From positions 1 through 7,753 of the forward strand of contig JAMOSA010000179.1 of NCBI GenBank assembly GCA_027063325.1: 7,753 nt of DNA. The letters are read 5' to 3'. Positions 1-7,224 of the stretch are shown here, piece by piece. The first letter of the stretch is position 1. The number at the start of each line of letters is the position of its first letter. The stretch comes from Campylobacteraceae bacterium. GTDB taxonomy: Bacteria > Campylobacterota > Campylobacteria > Campylobacterales > Sulfurovaceae. The notes beneath the pieces were generated by a model. That model had not been told where the DNA came from, ran no database searches, and saw only the letters and a list, made by a program, of their open reading frames with translations. Made by a program: the position numbers and the translations under genes.

Positions 1-24
1 TTGACTCGATATAGTAATTAATAT

Positions 25-41
25 TGTAACCACTTGTTACA
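25..41. promoter_or_regulatory. 17-bp inverted repeat upstream of acnB, candidate operator
   Basis: TGTAAC and GTTACA form perfect 6-bp arms around a 5-bp spacer (CACTT). The site lies about 40 bp upstream of the proposed acnB -10 box, just upstream of its -35 position. That placement would suit an activator of acnB, or a regulator of an upstream gene outside the window. The geometry is typical of a dimeric helix-turn-helix regulator site, but I cannot name the regulator. One short inverted repeat in AT-rich DNA may also be chance. Confidence 0.35.
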
Positions 42-57
42 GTTTAAACAAAGAGTC

Positions 58-87
58 TTGTTTTTTTAGGCTTTAAAAGCGTACAAT
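58..87 (+). promoter_or_regulatory. Predicted sigma-70-type promoter of acnB
   Basis: A TACAAT -10 box lies at 82-87. TTGTTT at 58-63, at the head of a T-rich run, lies 18 bp upstream and can serve as the -35 element. T-rich tracts upstream of a -10 box are typical of Campylobacterota promoters, in which the -35 is poorly conserved. Transcription would start near 94, giving a leader of about 40 nt. The prediction rests on motif and position only. Confidence 0.5.
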
Positions 88-134
88 AGAGGCATTTGGA
101 TAAAATTTTGTTACCAAAAATCATAGGAGTACAC

Positions 135-2708
135 ATGTCTCTAATAGAAGATTACAAAAAACATACCCAAGAGAGAGCGGAACTTGGTGTACCGCCACTT
201 CCACTTACAGCACAACAGACTGCTGAACTGGTAGAGTTACTAAAGCAAGATCCAATCCCTGAAGAGGAGTATCTGCTTGATTTGCTAAAAAATCATATCA
301 ATCCAGGTGTTGATGATGCAGCATATGTAAAAGCGGCATTTTTAAATGCCATTATTACTGGTGATGCACACTGCAAAGCAATTCATGCAGTTGATGCTAT
401 CAAAATATTAGGTACTATGCTTGGTGGTTACAATGTAGGACCACTTATTGAAGCATTAAAGAGTCCTCATGTAGAAGTGGCTCAAGCAGCAGCAGATGAA
501 CTCAAGCATACAATCTTAGTATATGATGCATTCAATGATGTAAAAGATATGATGGATGAGGGTAATACATTTGCCAAAGAGGTTATAGAGTCTTGGGCAA
601 ATGCAGAGTGGTTTACAAGCAAAGAACCACTTCCTGCGGAGATGAAATTAACTGTATTTAAAGTACCCGGTGAAACAAATACAGATGATCTATCTCCAGC
701 TAGTGAAGCATTTACACGAAGTGATATTCCACTACACGCTAACTCTATGCTTGTTGCCAAGATGGATAATCCTCTTGAGACAATTAAAAAGCTCAAAGAA
801 AAAGGTAATGATTTAGCATATGTTGGTGATGTTGTAGGAACAGGAAGTTCAAGAAAATCAGGTATCAACTCTGTACAGTGGCATTTTGGGCATGATATTC
901 CAGGTGTTCCAAACAAAAGAACAGGTGGTGTTGTAATAGGCTCTATTATTGCTCCAATATTCTTTAATACAGCAGAAGATAGCGGATGTTTGCCTATTCA
1001 AGCTCCAGTGGATAATCTTGAAACTGGTGATGAGATAGTACTAAAGCCTTATGAGGGCAAAATCTATAAAAATGGTGAAGTTGTAAGTGAATTTAAGCTT
1101 GAGCCAAATACTTTACCAGATGAGATGAGAGCTGGTGGTCGTATTCCTTTAATTATTGGTAAAGGTTTGACAAACAAAGCAAGAGAAGCTTTGGGACTTG
1201 GGCATAGTGAAGTATTTGCAAAGCCAGAACAGCCAGAAGATAGTGGTAAAGGTTATACACTAGCTCAAAAGATGGTAGGTCGTGCTTGTGGTATGGAGGG
1301 TGTCAGGCCTGGTATGTATGTAGAACCAGAAGTTAGTACCGTAGGTAGCCAAGATACAACAGGACCAATGACAAGAGATGAAATAAAAGAGTTGGCAGCT
1401 TTGAGCTTTGGTGCTGATTTGGTGATGCAGAGCTTTTGTCATACAGCAGCCTATCCAAAACCAGCAGATGTAAAGCTACAACACACTCTACCACCATTTT
1501 GGACAAGCAGAGGCGGTGTAATACTTAGACCAGGTGATGGTGTAATTCACTCTTGGCTAAATAGAATGGTACTTCCAGATACTGTTGGAACAGGTGGAGA
1601 CTCTCATACAAGATTCCCTATTGGTATCAGTTTTCCAGCTGGAAGTGGACTTGTAGCATTTGCTGCAGTTACTGGTATGATGCCACTTAATATGCCTGAA
1701 TCTGTACTTGTTAAATTCAAAGGTGAAATGCAACCAGGTATTACACTAAGAGATCTTGTAAATGCTATACCTTATCAAGCTATTAAAGATGGTCTATTGA
1801 CTGTAGAGAAGAAAGGTAAAAAGAATATCTTTGCTGGTCGAGTACTAGAGATTGAAGGGCTTGAACATCTCAAAGTAGAACAAGCATTTGAACTATCTGA
1901 TGCTTCAGCAGAAAGAAGTGCAGCAGCTTGTACAGTAAAACTTGATAAAGAGCCTATTATTGAGTATCTGACATCAAATATTACTCTACTTGAGAAGATG
2001 ATAGAAGAGGGATATGAAGATAAAAGAACTCTTCAAAGAAGAATTGACAAGATGAAAGCATGGCTTGATAATCCAGAACTTTTAGAAAGAGATGAAGATG
2101 CAGAATATGCAGCAGTAATTGAAATTGATCTAAATGAGATTACTGAGCCAATTGTAGCTTGTCCAAATGATCCAGATGATGTAGCAACACTGAGTGAAGT
2201 TCACGCAGATGAAAAGAGACCTAAGAATATAGATGAAGTATTTGTAGGTAGCTGTATGACAAATATTGGTCTATTTAGAGCATTGGGTGAAGTACTCAAA
2301 GATGAAGGTGCTGTAAATACAAGACTATGGGTAGTACCTCCTACAAAAATGGATGAAAAAGAGCTTATAGAAGAGGGTTACTATGCCATATATGGAGCTG
2401 CAGGAGCTAGAACAGAGATTCCTGGATGTAGTTTGTGTATGGGTAACCAAGCTAGAGTTAGAGATAATGCAATAGTATTTTCAACATCTACAAGAAACTT
2501 TGATAACAGACTTGGAAAAGGTGCTCAAGTATATCTAGGATCAGCCGAAGTTGCCGCTGTAGCCGCACTGCTTGGTAAAATTCCTACAAAAGAGGAGTAT
2601 TTGGAGATTGTAAACAAAAAGATTACTGATGATAAAAAAGATAGTGTTTACAAATATCTAAACTTCCATGAAGTACCAAAAGATATTTTAAATGAGATGG
2701 TAAAATAA
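135..2708 (+). CDS. acnB: Aconitate hydratase B (bifunctional aconitase / 2-methylisocitrate dehydratase family)
   Basis: This cytoplasmic [4Fe-4S] enzyme interconverts citrate and isocitrate through cis-aconitate. It can serve the oxidative TCA cycle or, in autotrophic Campylobacterota, the reductive one. The 857-residue product matches the usual AcnB length (about 865). Its order is the AcnB one: N-terminal HEAT-like domain (about 1-160), swivel domain starting at the VFKVPGETNTDDLSPA stretch, then the catalytic domains. The three cluster ligands appear as Cys707 (GSCMTNIG) and Cys765/Cys768 (GCSLCMGNQAR). GSSRKS, GSQDTTGPMTRDE and GTGGDSHTRFPIGISFPAGSG are also conserved. I chose ATG 135 because AGGAG (125-129) lies 5 nt upstream and the protein then begins MSLIEDYKKH, like other AcnBs. 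An in-frame TTG at 96 would add 13 residues without family support. The gene appears monocistronic, ending at its own terminator. No damage or missing residue is seen. Confidence 0.97.
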   Translation: MSLIEDYKKHTQERAELGVPPLPLTAQQTAELVELLKQDPIPEEEYLLDLLKNHINPGVDDAAYVKAAFLNAIITGDAHCKAIHAVDAIKILGTMLGGYNVGPLIEALKSPHVEVAQAAADELKHTILVYDAFNDVKDMMDEGNTFAKEVIESWANAEWFTSKEPLPAEMKLTVFKVPGETNTDDLSPASEAFTRSDIPLHANSMLVAKMDNPLETIKKLKEKGNDLAYVGDVVGTGSSRKSGINSVQWHFGHDIPGVPNKRTGGVVIGSIIAPIFFNTAEDSGCLPIQAPVDNLETGDEIVLKPYEGKIYKNGEVVSEFKLEPNTLPDEMRAGGRIPLIIGKGLTNKAREALGLGHSEVFAKPEQPEDSGKGYTLAQKMVGRACGMEGVRPGMYVEPEVSTVGSQDTTGPMTRDEIKELAALSFGADLVMQSFCHTAAYPKPADVKLQHTLPPFWTSRGGVILRPGDGVIHSWLNRMVLPDTVGTGGDSHTRFPIGISFPAGSGLVAFAAVTGMMPLNMPESVLVKFKGEMQPGITLRDLVNAIPYQAIKDGLLTVEKKGKKNIFAGRVLEIEGLEHLKVEQAFELSDASAERSAAACTVKLDKEPIIEYLTSNITLLEKMIEEGYEDKRTLQRRIDKMKAWLDNPELLERDEDAEYAAVIEIDLNEITEPIVACPNDPDDVATLSEVHADEKRPKNIDEVFVGSCMTNIGLFRALGEVLKDEGAVNTRLWVVPPTKMDEKELIEEGYYAIYGAAGARTEIPGCSLCMGNQARVRDNAIVFSTSTRNFDNRLGKGAQVYLGSAEVAAVAALLGKIPTKEEYLEIVNKKITDDKKDSVYKYLNFHEVPKDILNEMVK

Positions 2709-2723
2709 GACTTATTTATAGAA

Positions 2724-2758
2724 ATTCCCCTTTTCAAGGGGAATAATTTTTATTTTTT
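2724..2758 (+). terminator. Rho-independent terminator of acnB, between convergent acnB and murG
   Basis: A perfect 9-bp stem (ATTCCCCTT / AAGGGGAAT, 2724-2744) with a TTC loop contains four G-C pairs and is followed by a T-rich tract (2747-2758). It begins 15 nt after the acnB stop codon. Read from the minus strand the same hairpin lies about 30 nt beyond the murG stop. There it is followed only by a weak T run, so it may end the ftsW-murG transcript less efficiently. Confidence 0.9.
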
Positions 2759-2776
2759 GAAGTATGTGATACAGGA

Positions 2777-3796
2777 TTATACTTGATAATCTTTTAATAG
2801 TTTTGCTATTTTGTTAGCTCCATCGCTTTTTGAATAAGATATTAGATTCTGACTTAGTTTGGATTGATCTTTTGAGATAATTTTTAGTATTTCATCTATA
2901 TTAATTTCAGATTCTCTCATTACATAGCCACCTCCCATATCCTCGATATACTTGGCATTATAGTATTGATGATCACTAGCTGCATATGGATATGGAATAA
3001 ATAGTGTTGGTAATCCATTGGCAACCAACTCCCATAGTGTTGAAGCACCAGCTCTTGCTATTGCAAAATCAGCTTTTGCCATAAGTTTATCTATATCATC
3101 TCTAAATCCAAATACTTCTGCTTCAACTCCTAATTCTTTGTAACTCTGTTTTACGCTATCAATATTTCTCTCACCTGCTTGATGGATTATCTTAATACCC
3201 ATTTTAGCCAATGTTGGAGCCAGTTTTAGTGCAATATCATTAATAGCAATAGCTCCTTGTGAACCACCTATAAAAAATATTGTTGATACACTTTTTCTAA
3301 CCCTGGCAGATTCAAAAAAATTTTTAGCAACAGGATAATCTTTGATAGGTGAATTATCATCATATGATGATATAAACTCATTGGCATATGGCTTTAGCAG
3401 TCTGTTTAATTTGCCAACTACTGCATTTTGCTCATGAATTACCAAAGGAATACCTAAAAGTTTAGCAGCAAATGATGATGGTGCTGAAGAGTAACCACCA
3501 ACTGAGAATACAACAGCTACATTATGCTTCTTTAATATTTTTTTAGTCTCAAGTGTAGCTTTAAGTATTTGCAGAAGTGCTTTTATTTTGCCAAATGTAC
3601 CTCTATTTACCACACCTGTAGTATCCAAAAAGTATTTTTCTATAAAATCATTATCATTTTCAAACCATGCTCTATCTTGTCCATTGGTTGAACCTATATA
3701 TATTATCTCTTCATCATTCAATGACTCTTTTACAGCTTTAATTATTGCTAAGTGTCCTCCGGTACCTCCACCAGTCATTGCAATAGTTTTTTTCAT
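2777..3796 (-). CDS. murG: UDP-N-acetylglucosamine--N-acetylmuramyl-(pentapeptide) pyrophosphoryl-undecaprenol GlcNAc transferase
   Basis: MurG transfers GlcNAc from UDP-GlcNAc to lipid I, making lipid II at the cytoplasmic face of the inner membrane. The 339-residue protein is slightly short of E. coli MurG (355) but complete. Family marks in order are the glycine-rich loop GGGTGGH (9-15), SVGGYSSAPSSFAA (98-111), HEQN (121-124), GGSQGA (177-182), HQAGERN (205-211), and RAGASTLWE with Glu256 followed by GLPTLFIPYP. DHQYYNA (275-281) corresponds to the QQYWNA nucleotide-binding segment of E. coli MurG. The start codon overlaps the ftsW stop as ATGA (3793-3796). A strong AGGAG (complement of 3803-3807) lies 6 nt upstream, inside the end of ftsW, so the two genes are probably translationally coupled. 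Together they supply and polymerise lipid II. Confidence 0.96.
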   Translation of the reverse strand: MKKTIAMTGGGTGGHLAIIKAVKESLNDEEIIYIGSTNGQDRAWFENDNDFIEKYFLDTTGVVNRGTFGKIKALLQILKATLETKKILKKHNVAVVFSVGGYSSAPSSFAAKLLGIPLVIHEQNAVVGKLNRLLKPYANEFISSYDDNSPIKDYPVAKNFFESARVRKSVSTIFFIGGSQGAIAINDIALKLAPTLAKMGIKIIHQAGERNIDSVKQSYKELGVEAEVFGFRDDIDKLMAKADFAIARAGASTLWELVANGLPTLFIPYPYAASDHQYYNAKYIEDMGGGYVMRESEINIDEILKIISKDQSKLSQNLISYSKSDGANKIAKLLKDYQV

Positions 3797-4956
3797 TCTC
3801 TTCTCCTCTTTTTTGATACCATCAATATAAGCCCCATTGCTATGGAACTAGCAAGTATTTGAGAACCTCCATAACTTAGAAAAGGAACTGCAATACCTTT
3901 TATTGGAGTAAGTCCTGAAATTCCATAGCTGTTTACTACAAAGGCAAAAATTATTATTAGTGTAATACCAACTACATATAGATGATACATGGGGTTTTTA
4001 ACACCACCTGCAATAATAACAAGCCTCCAGATAATATATACAAAGAGTAAAACAACTACAAAAAGACCTATATAGCCAAGCTCTTCTGTGATTCCAGCCA
4101 ATATAAAGTCTGTATGTACTTCACTGAGATACCCAAGCTTAAATTGACCTCCTCCAAGCCCCTGTCCTGTAAAACCACCATTACAAAATGCATTTAGTGA
4201 GTTTGCTATCTGGTAAGGTTCAGTTGGTACATTTACTCTCAAAGCTGAAGCGATATTTTCTGGAAATATTGATAAAACCGAATCTTGTATCATAGACCAC
4301 CAATCTTTGAGTCTGTTTATTCTATGAGGAGCAGAAAGAATCAATACTACACCACCAATCAATCCTGTAAATATTACAACCATAAAGAGTTTTATACTTC
4401 TTCCTGCAAATATCATCATAATAAATAGAGTTGCAGCAAGTACAACAACCTGCCCCATATCATTTTGTACAACAGCTATAAGCACAGCAGATATAATAAA
4501 AAATACTACATATGGCATAATAATTTCAAACTCTTCAATCAAACTCATTTTTCCATGATGTATAATCTTGCGTGTAAAGCTCCATGCCATAAAAAATACA
4601 AATGCAGGTTTGAAAAACTCAACAGGAGCAATAGATACAGGTCCTATATGTATCCACCTTCTAGCTCCAAGTACACTCTTTACCATACTCTCAGGCATCA
4701 AAGGCATAATAAGCATTGCAACAAATGAAAATATAAGCAGAGTAAACCCAATTGGTACAAACCATCTATCTGGATCTAACCAACTAAGATAATACATTAT
4801 AAATATACCAATTATTACTGCTACACTCTGTCTTAGTAGAAAATGGAAATTGTCATATCCATAATAGAGTATTGTAAAAGCAGAGAGTGAATATACAAAT
4901 ATAAGTGATATGGTATATAGTGCTACTATTGCAAAAAAGAGTTTTCTATCTGACAT
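3793..4956 (-). CDS. ftsW: SEDS-family septal peptidoglycan glycosyltransferase FtsW
   Basis: This polytopic inner-membrane protein polymerises lipid II into glycan strands at the septum together with FtsI. The 387 residues contain about ten hydrophobic segments. SEDS marks are GARRWIHIGP (97-106), PVEFFK (111-116, with Glu113 where most homologues have QPSE), QNDMGQ (164-169, corresponding to the xPDxG motif), GGFTGQGLGGGQ (260-271), HTDFILAGITEELG (281-294, whose Asp283 corresponds to the proposed catalytic Asp of RodA/FtsW), and PFLSYGGS (358-365). The segment between DWW (218-220) and YQIANS (249-254) looks somewhat longer than I remember from E. coli FtsW. RodA is the alternative name, but direct coupling to murG and the divergent ftsI favour FtsW. 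The Shine-Dalgarno sequence before ATG 4956 is weak (TTGGA). The gene is first in the ftsW-murG operon. Confidence 0.92.
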   Translation of the reverse strand: MSDRKLFFAIVALYTISLIFVYSLSAFTILYYGYDNFHFLLRQSVAVIIGIFIMYYLSWLDPDRWFVPIGFTLLIFSFVAMLIMPLMPESMVKSVLGARRWIHIGPVSIAPVEFFKPAFVFFMAWSFTRKIIHHGKMSLIEEFEIIMPYVVFFIISAVLIAVVQNDMGQVVVLAATLFIMMIFAGRSIKLFMVVIFTGLIGGVVLILSAPHRINRLKDWWSMIQDSVLSIFPENIASALRVNVPTEPYQIANSLNAFCNGGFTGQGLGGGQFKLGYLSEVHTDFILAGITEELGYIGLFVVVLLFVYIIWRLVIIAGGVKNPMYHLYVVGITLIIIFAFVVNSYGISGLTPIKGIAVPFLSYGGSQILASSIAMGLILMVSKKRRRE

Positions 4957-4982
4957 TATCCAACTTTATATTTTTTCTATTA

Positions 4983-4999
4983 ATTAGTATTAAACTAAT
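4983..4999. promoter_or_regulatory. 17-bp inverted repeat at the ftsW transcription start, candidate operator
   Basis: ATTAGT and ACTAAT form perfect 6-bp arms around ATTAA. The repeat lies in the ftsW/ftsI divergent region and overlaps the predicted ftsW start point (about 4996). A bound repressor there would block ftsW-murG. In RNA it could instead form a weak AU-rich hairpin in the ftsW leader. The region is very AT-rich, so chance is a real alternative. Confidence 0.3.
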
Positions 5000-5002
5000 G
5001 AA

Positions 5003-5008
5003 ATTATA
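5003..5008 (-). promoter_or_regulatory. Predicted -10 box of the ftsW-murG promoter
   Basis: On the minus strand this reads TATAAT, preceded by AC. It would start transcription near 4996 and leave a leader of about 40 nt before the ftsW ATG. No good -35 hexamer is seen about 17 bp upstream, as is usual for Campylobacterota. The same bases read on the plus strand give TATAGT (5005-5010), a possible alternative -10 box for ftsI. Confidence 0.5.
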
Positions 5009-5048
5009 GTCAAATTGAAGATAGATTCTACTAAAATCACAAAAGAAT

Positions 5049-5054
5049 TATAAT
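5049..5054 (+). promoter_or_regulatory. Predicted -10 box of the ftsI promoter
   Basis: A consensus TATAAT lies only 13 bp before the ftsI ATG. Initiation at the usual distance (about 5061) would give a leader of roughly 7 nt, enough to include only part of the GGGAAG Shine-Dalgarno-like sequence at 5059-5064. Either ftsI is nearly leaderless from this promoter, or it is mainly read from an upstream start such as the one using TATAGT at 5005-5010. Confidence 0.4.
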
Positions 5055-5067
5055 ATTTGGGAAGCAA

Positions 5068-7173
5068 ATGGGTTATGAAACATTTTATCAAAGAGGTCAA
5101 ATCAAGCTACTGATACTGTTTTTTATAATATTTATACTAATTGTAATATTTATGAATGCGATTTTTAATACTATAGATTCTGGTAGAAAATTGCCACCAA
5201 GTACATCAACTATACACAATAGAGCATTAAGAGGTTCTATAATATCAAACGATGAATACTCTATAGCAAAATCAGACAAAACATATACAGCTGCAATTTA
5301 TACTCAGAGTCTAAAAAAAGGCAAAAAGAGTCTATTTATAAAATTATTTAGCATATACAGTAATATAAGTGTAGATGAGATAAAAAGTAAATTTGTAGAT
5401 AAAAATGGCAAACCAAAAAGAGGTAGAGTTGTACTCTCTAAATCTATAGATGCAAGTACTGCTATATATCTAAAGCAACTAAACAGTAAACTAAGAAAGT
5501 TAAAAGTATTTAAAAGGGTTAAAAATAGTCGTGGAGTAGAGATACTGTATGGACTTAGCATAGCAGAAAATGGAGAGAAGCGTAAATATCCTCTTGGAGA
5601 TACTCTGACACCTGCAATAGGGTATATAAAAAATGTACAAATAGATGGCTATAGCAGAGTAGTTGGTGTAAAAGGATTAGAAAAGAGATATGAGAAGTAT
5701 CTCTCAAATAAAAAAGATGGTATTGTAAAGGGACTTAGAGATGTATCTGGTATGATTATCAGAAATGGTAGTAGTGTTAGAGAGTTTCGTAAAGATGGAT
5801 ACTCTTTGCATCTTAGTATCAATATGGGATTGCAAAAAAGAGTTGAGTATATTTTAGATACTATGCAAACTTCTGTTGAAGCAAAAGAGATTGTAGCAAT
5901 TGTTATGGAGAGTAAAAGTGGTAGAGTATTAGCAATTGCCAGTAGTCAAAGATATAATCCAGAACACATTACAAAAGATGACATTCCAAAACTAAATCCA
6001 AAGTTTACAGAGTATGCATATGAGCCAGGCTCTGTTATCAAGCCTATTACTCTAGCTATTGCAATAGAACTTGGCAAGGTAACTCCAAACAGTTGGTTTA
6101 ATACACACAATGGTAGAATGAGAATTAGCAGAAGATTTGGAATAAGTGATGATGATCCATTTGCATCACTAAATGCTACTGATATTATAGTTCACTCTTC
6201 AAATATAGGAATTACACAAATAGGCTGGATGCTAACAGGTAAGCAGCTATACGATGGTCTCAAAAAATTTGGACTTGCACAAAAGAGTGGTATTGATCTC
6301 TCTATGGAATCTATTGGTTCAATAAGATCAGCCAAGATGCTTGAAAACAGGGTAAACAGAGCTACACAATCTTATGGATATGGAATGCAAGCTACTCTTA
6401 TTCAACTTGTAAAAGCTCATAATGTGTTTAATAATGATGGGATAATAGTTACTCCCCATTTGGTTGATTACTTGGAATCTGATGATGGTAAAAGATATGT
6501 TTTAGATGATATAAACAGTAGTTACAGAGTTATTAGTAAAGATACTGCATATAAATTACACAATATTTTAAAGCAAGTTATCCAAAGAGGTACAGGAAAA
6601 GCAGCTAAAATACCAGGACTTATAGTAGGAGGTAAAACTGGTACAGCACATATTGCTGTACATGGTCACTATGTCAGAAGATACCATAGCTCCTTTATTG
6701 GATTTGCAAATGATAAAAGTGGTCATAAATATGAAATAGGTGTTCTTGTAATAGAAGCTCAAAAATATCGCAAATATTTTGCAGCACAATCAGCAGTTCC
6801 TACATTTAAAATGATAGTAAATTCTCTTGTAGATTTGGGATACCTTGAGCCATCACTAACCAAAAAGCAAAAAGAGCAGTTAGAGCAACAAACAAAAATT
6901 AAACAGAGTGTAGTCAAAAAGAAAAGAACACAAAGAACTAGACGAATAAAAGCTATACTAAAAAAACAAAGAGAGCAGATCCGCAAAAAAGTCAAAAAAA
7001 GATATAAGCAAAGAAAAATCAAAAAAAGATACAAAAAAAGAAGTAAGTATGTACCAAAAACAAAAGCTTATATCAAAAAGAGAAATCCTCTAAAAGCTTT
7101 AGGAACTAAACCCAAACCAAAACCAATTAGACCCAAGGTGGTACCACCACCAAATATGCCTGATCTCTTTTAA
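5068..7173 (+). CDS. ftsI: Septal peptidoglycan transpeptidase (class B penicillin-binding protein) FtsI/PBP3 with long basic C-terminal tail
   Basis: FtsI cross-links septal peptidoglycan peptides in the periplasm as partner of FtsW. The 701-residue protein has a short cytoplasmic start, one transmembrane anchor (about 12-32), a PBP-dimer/pedestal region beginning at RGSI (55-58) and including GVKGLEKRYEKYL (200-212), and a transpeptidase domain (about 270-590). All three active-site motifs are intact: SVIK (Ser322 nucleophile, Lys325), SSN (377-379) and KTGT (523-526). The distal FKMIVNSL stretch (580-587) matches the usual domain end. Residues 598-701 then form a tail with about 43 Lys/Arg and only 4 acidic residues, closing in a Pro-rich segment. 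E. coli FtsI has 588 residues, so this tail accounts for the extra length. The start follows a weak GGGAAG. The gene is divergent from ftsW, and no terminator is visible before argD, so some readthrough is likely. MrdA (PBP2) is less likely given the ftsW neighbour. Confidence 0.93.
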   Translation: MGYETFYQRGQIKLLILFFIIFILIVIFMNAIFNTIDSGRKLPPSTSTIHNRALRGSIISNDEYSIAKSDKTYTAAIYTQSLKKGKKSLFIKLFSIYSNISVDEIKSKFVDKNGKPKRGRVVLSKSIDASTAIYLKQLNSKLRKLKVFKRVKNSRGVEILYGLSIAENGEKRKYPLGDTLTPAIGYIKNVQIDGYSRVVGVKGLEKRYEKYLSNKKDGIVKGLRDVSGMIIRNGSSVREFRKDGYSLHLSINMGLQKRVEYILDTMQTSVEAKEIVAIVMESKSGRVLAIASSQRYNPEHITKDDIPKLNPKFTEYAYEPGSVIKPITLAIAIELGKVTPNSWFNTHNGRMRISRRFGISDDDPFASLNATDIIVHSSNIGITQIGWMLTGKQLYDGLKKFGLAQKSGIDLSMESIGSIRSAKMLENRVNRATQSYGYGMQATLIQLVKAHNVFNNDGIIVTPHLVDYLESDDGKRYVLDDINSSYRVISKDTAYKLHNILKQVIQRGTGKAAKIPGLIVGGKTGTAHIAVHGHYVRRYHSSFIGFANDKSGHKYEIGVLVIEAQKYRKYFAAQSAVPTFKMIVNSLVDLGYLEPSLTKKQKEQLEQQTKIKQSVVKKKRTQRTRRIKAILKKQREQIRKKVKKRYKQRKIKKRYKKRSKYVPKTKAYIKKRNPLKALGTKPKPKPIRPKVVPPPNMPDLF
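6994..7047 (+). repeat. Imperfect 27-bp tandem repeat in the ftsI tail
   Basis: Two adjacent 27-bp units (6994-7020 and 7021-7047) each begin with A7 followed by GATA and encode KKRYKQRKI then KKRYKKRSK. They lie in the Lys/Arg-rich C-terminal tail. The duplication, together with poly-A runs, suggests that the tail grows by slippage or local duplication. Confidence 0.6.
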
Positions 7174-7189
7174 AATCATTAGAGGTTAT

Positions 7190-7198
7190 TGGTATAAT
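7190..7198 (+). promoter_or_regulatory. Predicted extended -10 promoter of argD
   Basis: TGG followed directly by TATAAT (7193-7198) makes a perfect extended -10 element in the 51-bp gap between ftsI and argD. Transcription would start near 7205, leaving a leader of about 20 nt that includes the AAGGA ribosome-binding site (7214-7218). argD therefore probably has its own promoter, whether or not it is also reached by readthrough from ftsI. Confidence 0.6.
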
Positions 7199-7224
7199 AT
7201 CGATAATTTTAAAAAGGATAAGCT

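Noticed and set aside
46..67. AAACAA / TTGTTT hairpin followed by T residues, a possible terminator of an upstream gene
   Set aside because: The stem has six pairs with a single G-C pair and is too weak. The T-rich run is better explained as part of the acnB promoter.
96..134. TTG-initiated 13-residue N-terminal extension of acnB
   Set aside because: The extension does not resemble AcnB N-termini, and it spans the strong AGGAG that serves ATG 135.
482..916. 144-codon minus-strand open frame inside acnB
   Set aside because: It lies wholly antisense to a well-conserved enzyme, and its translation resembles no family I know.
6759..7034. Cys/Leu/Phe-rich minus-strand open frame opposite the ftsI tail
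   Set aside because: Its composition is simply the complement of Lys/Arg-rich, A-rich codons, and it has no start context or family resemblance.
7137..7148. Perfect 12-bp palindrome GGTGGTACCACC near the end of ftsI
   Set aside because: It leaves no loop for a hairpin, is not followed by a T tract, and lies in codons for the Val-Val-Pro-Pro stretch, so it is not a convincing terminator or operator.
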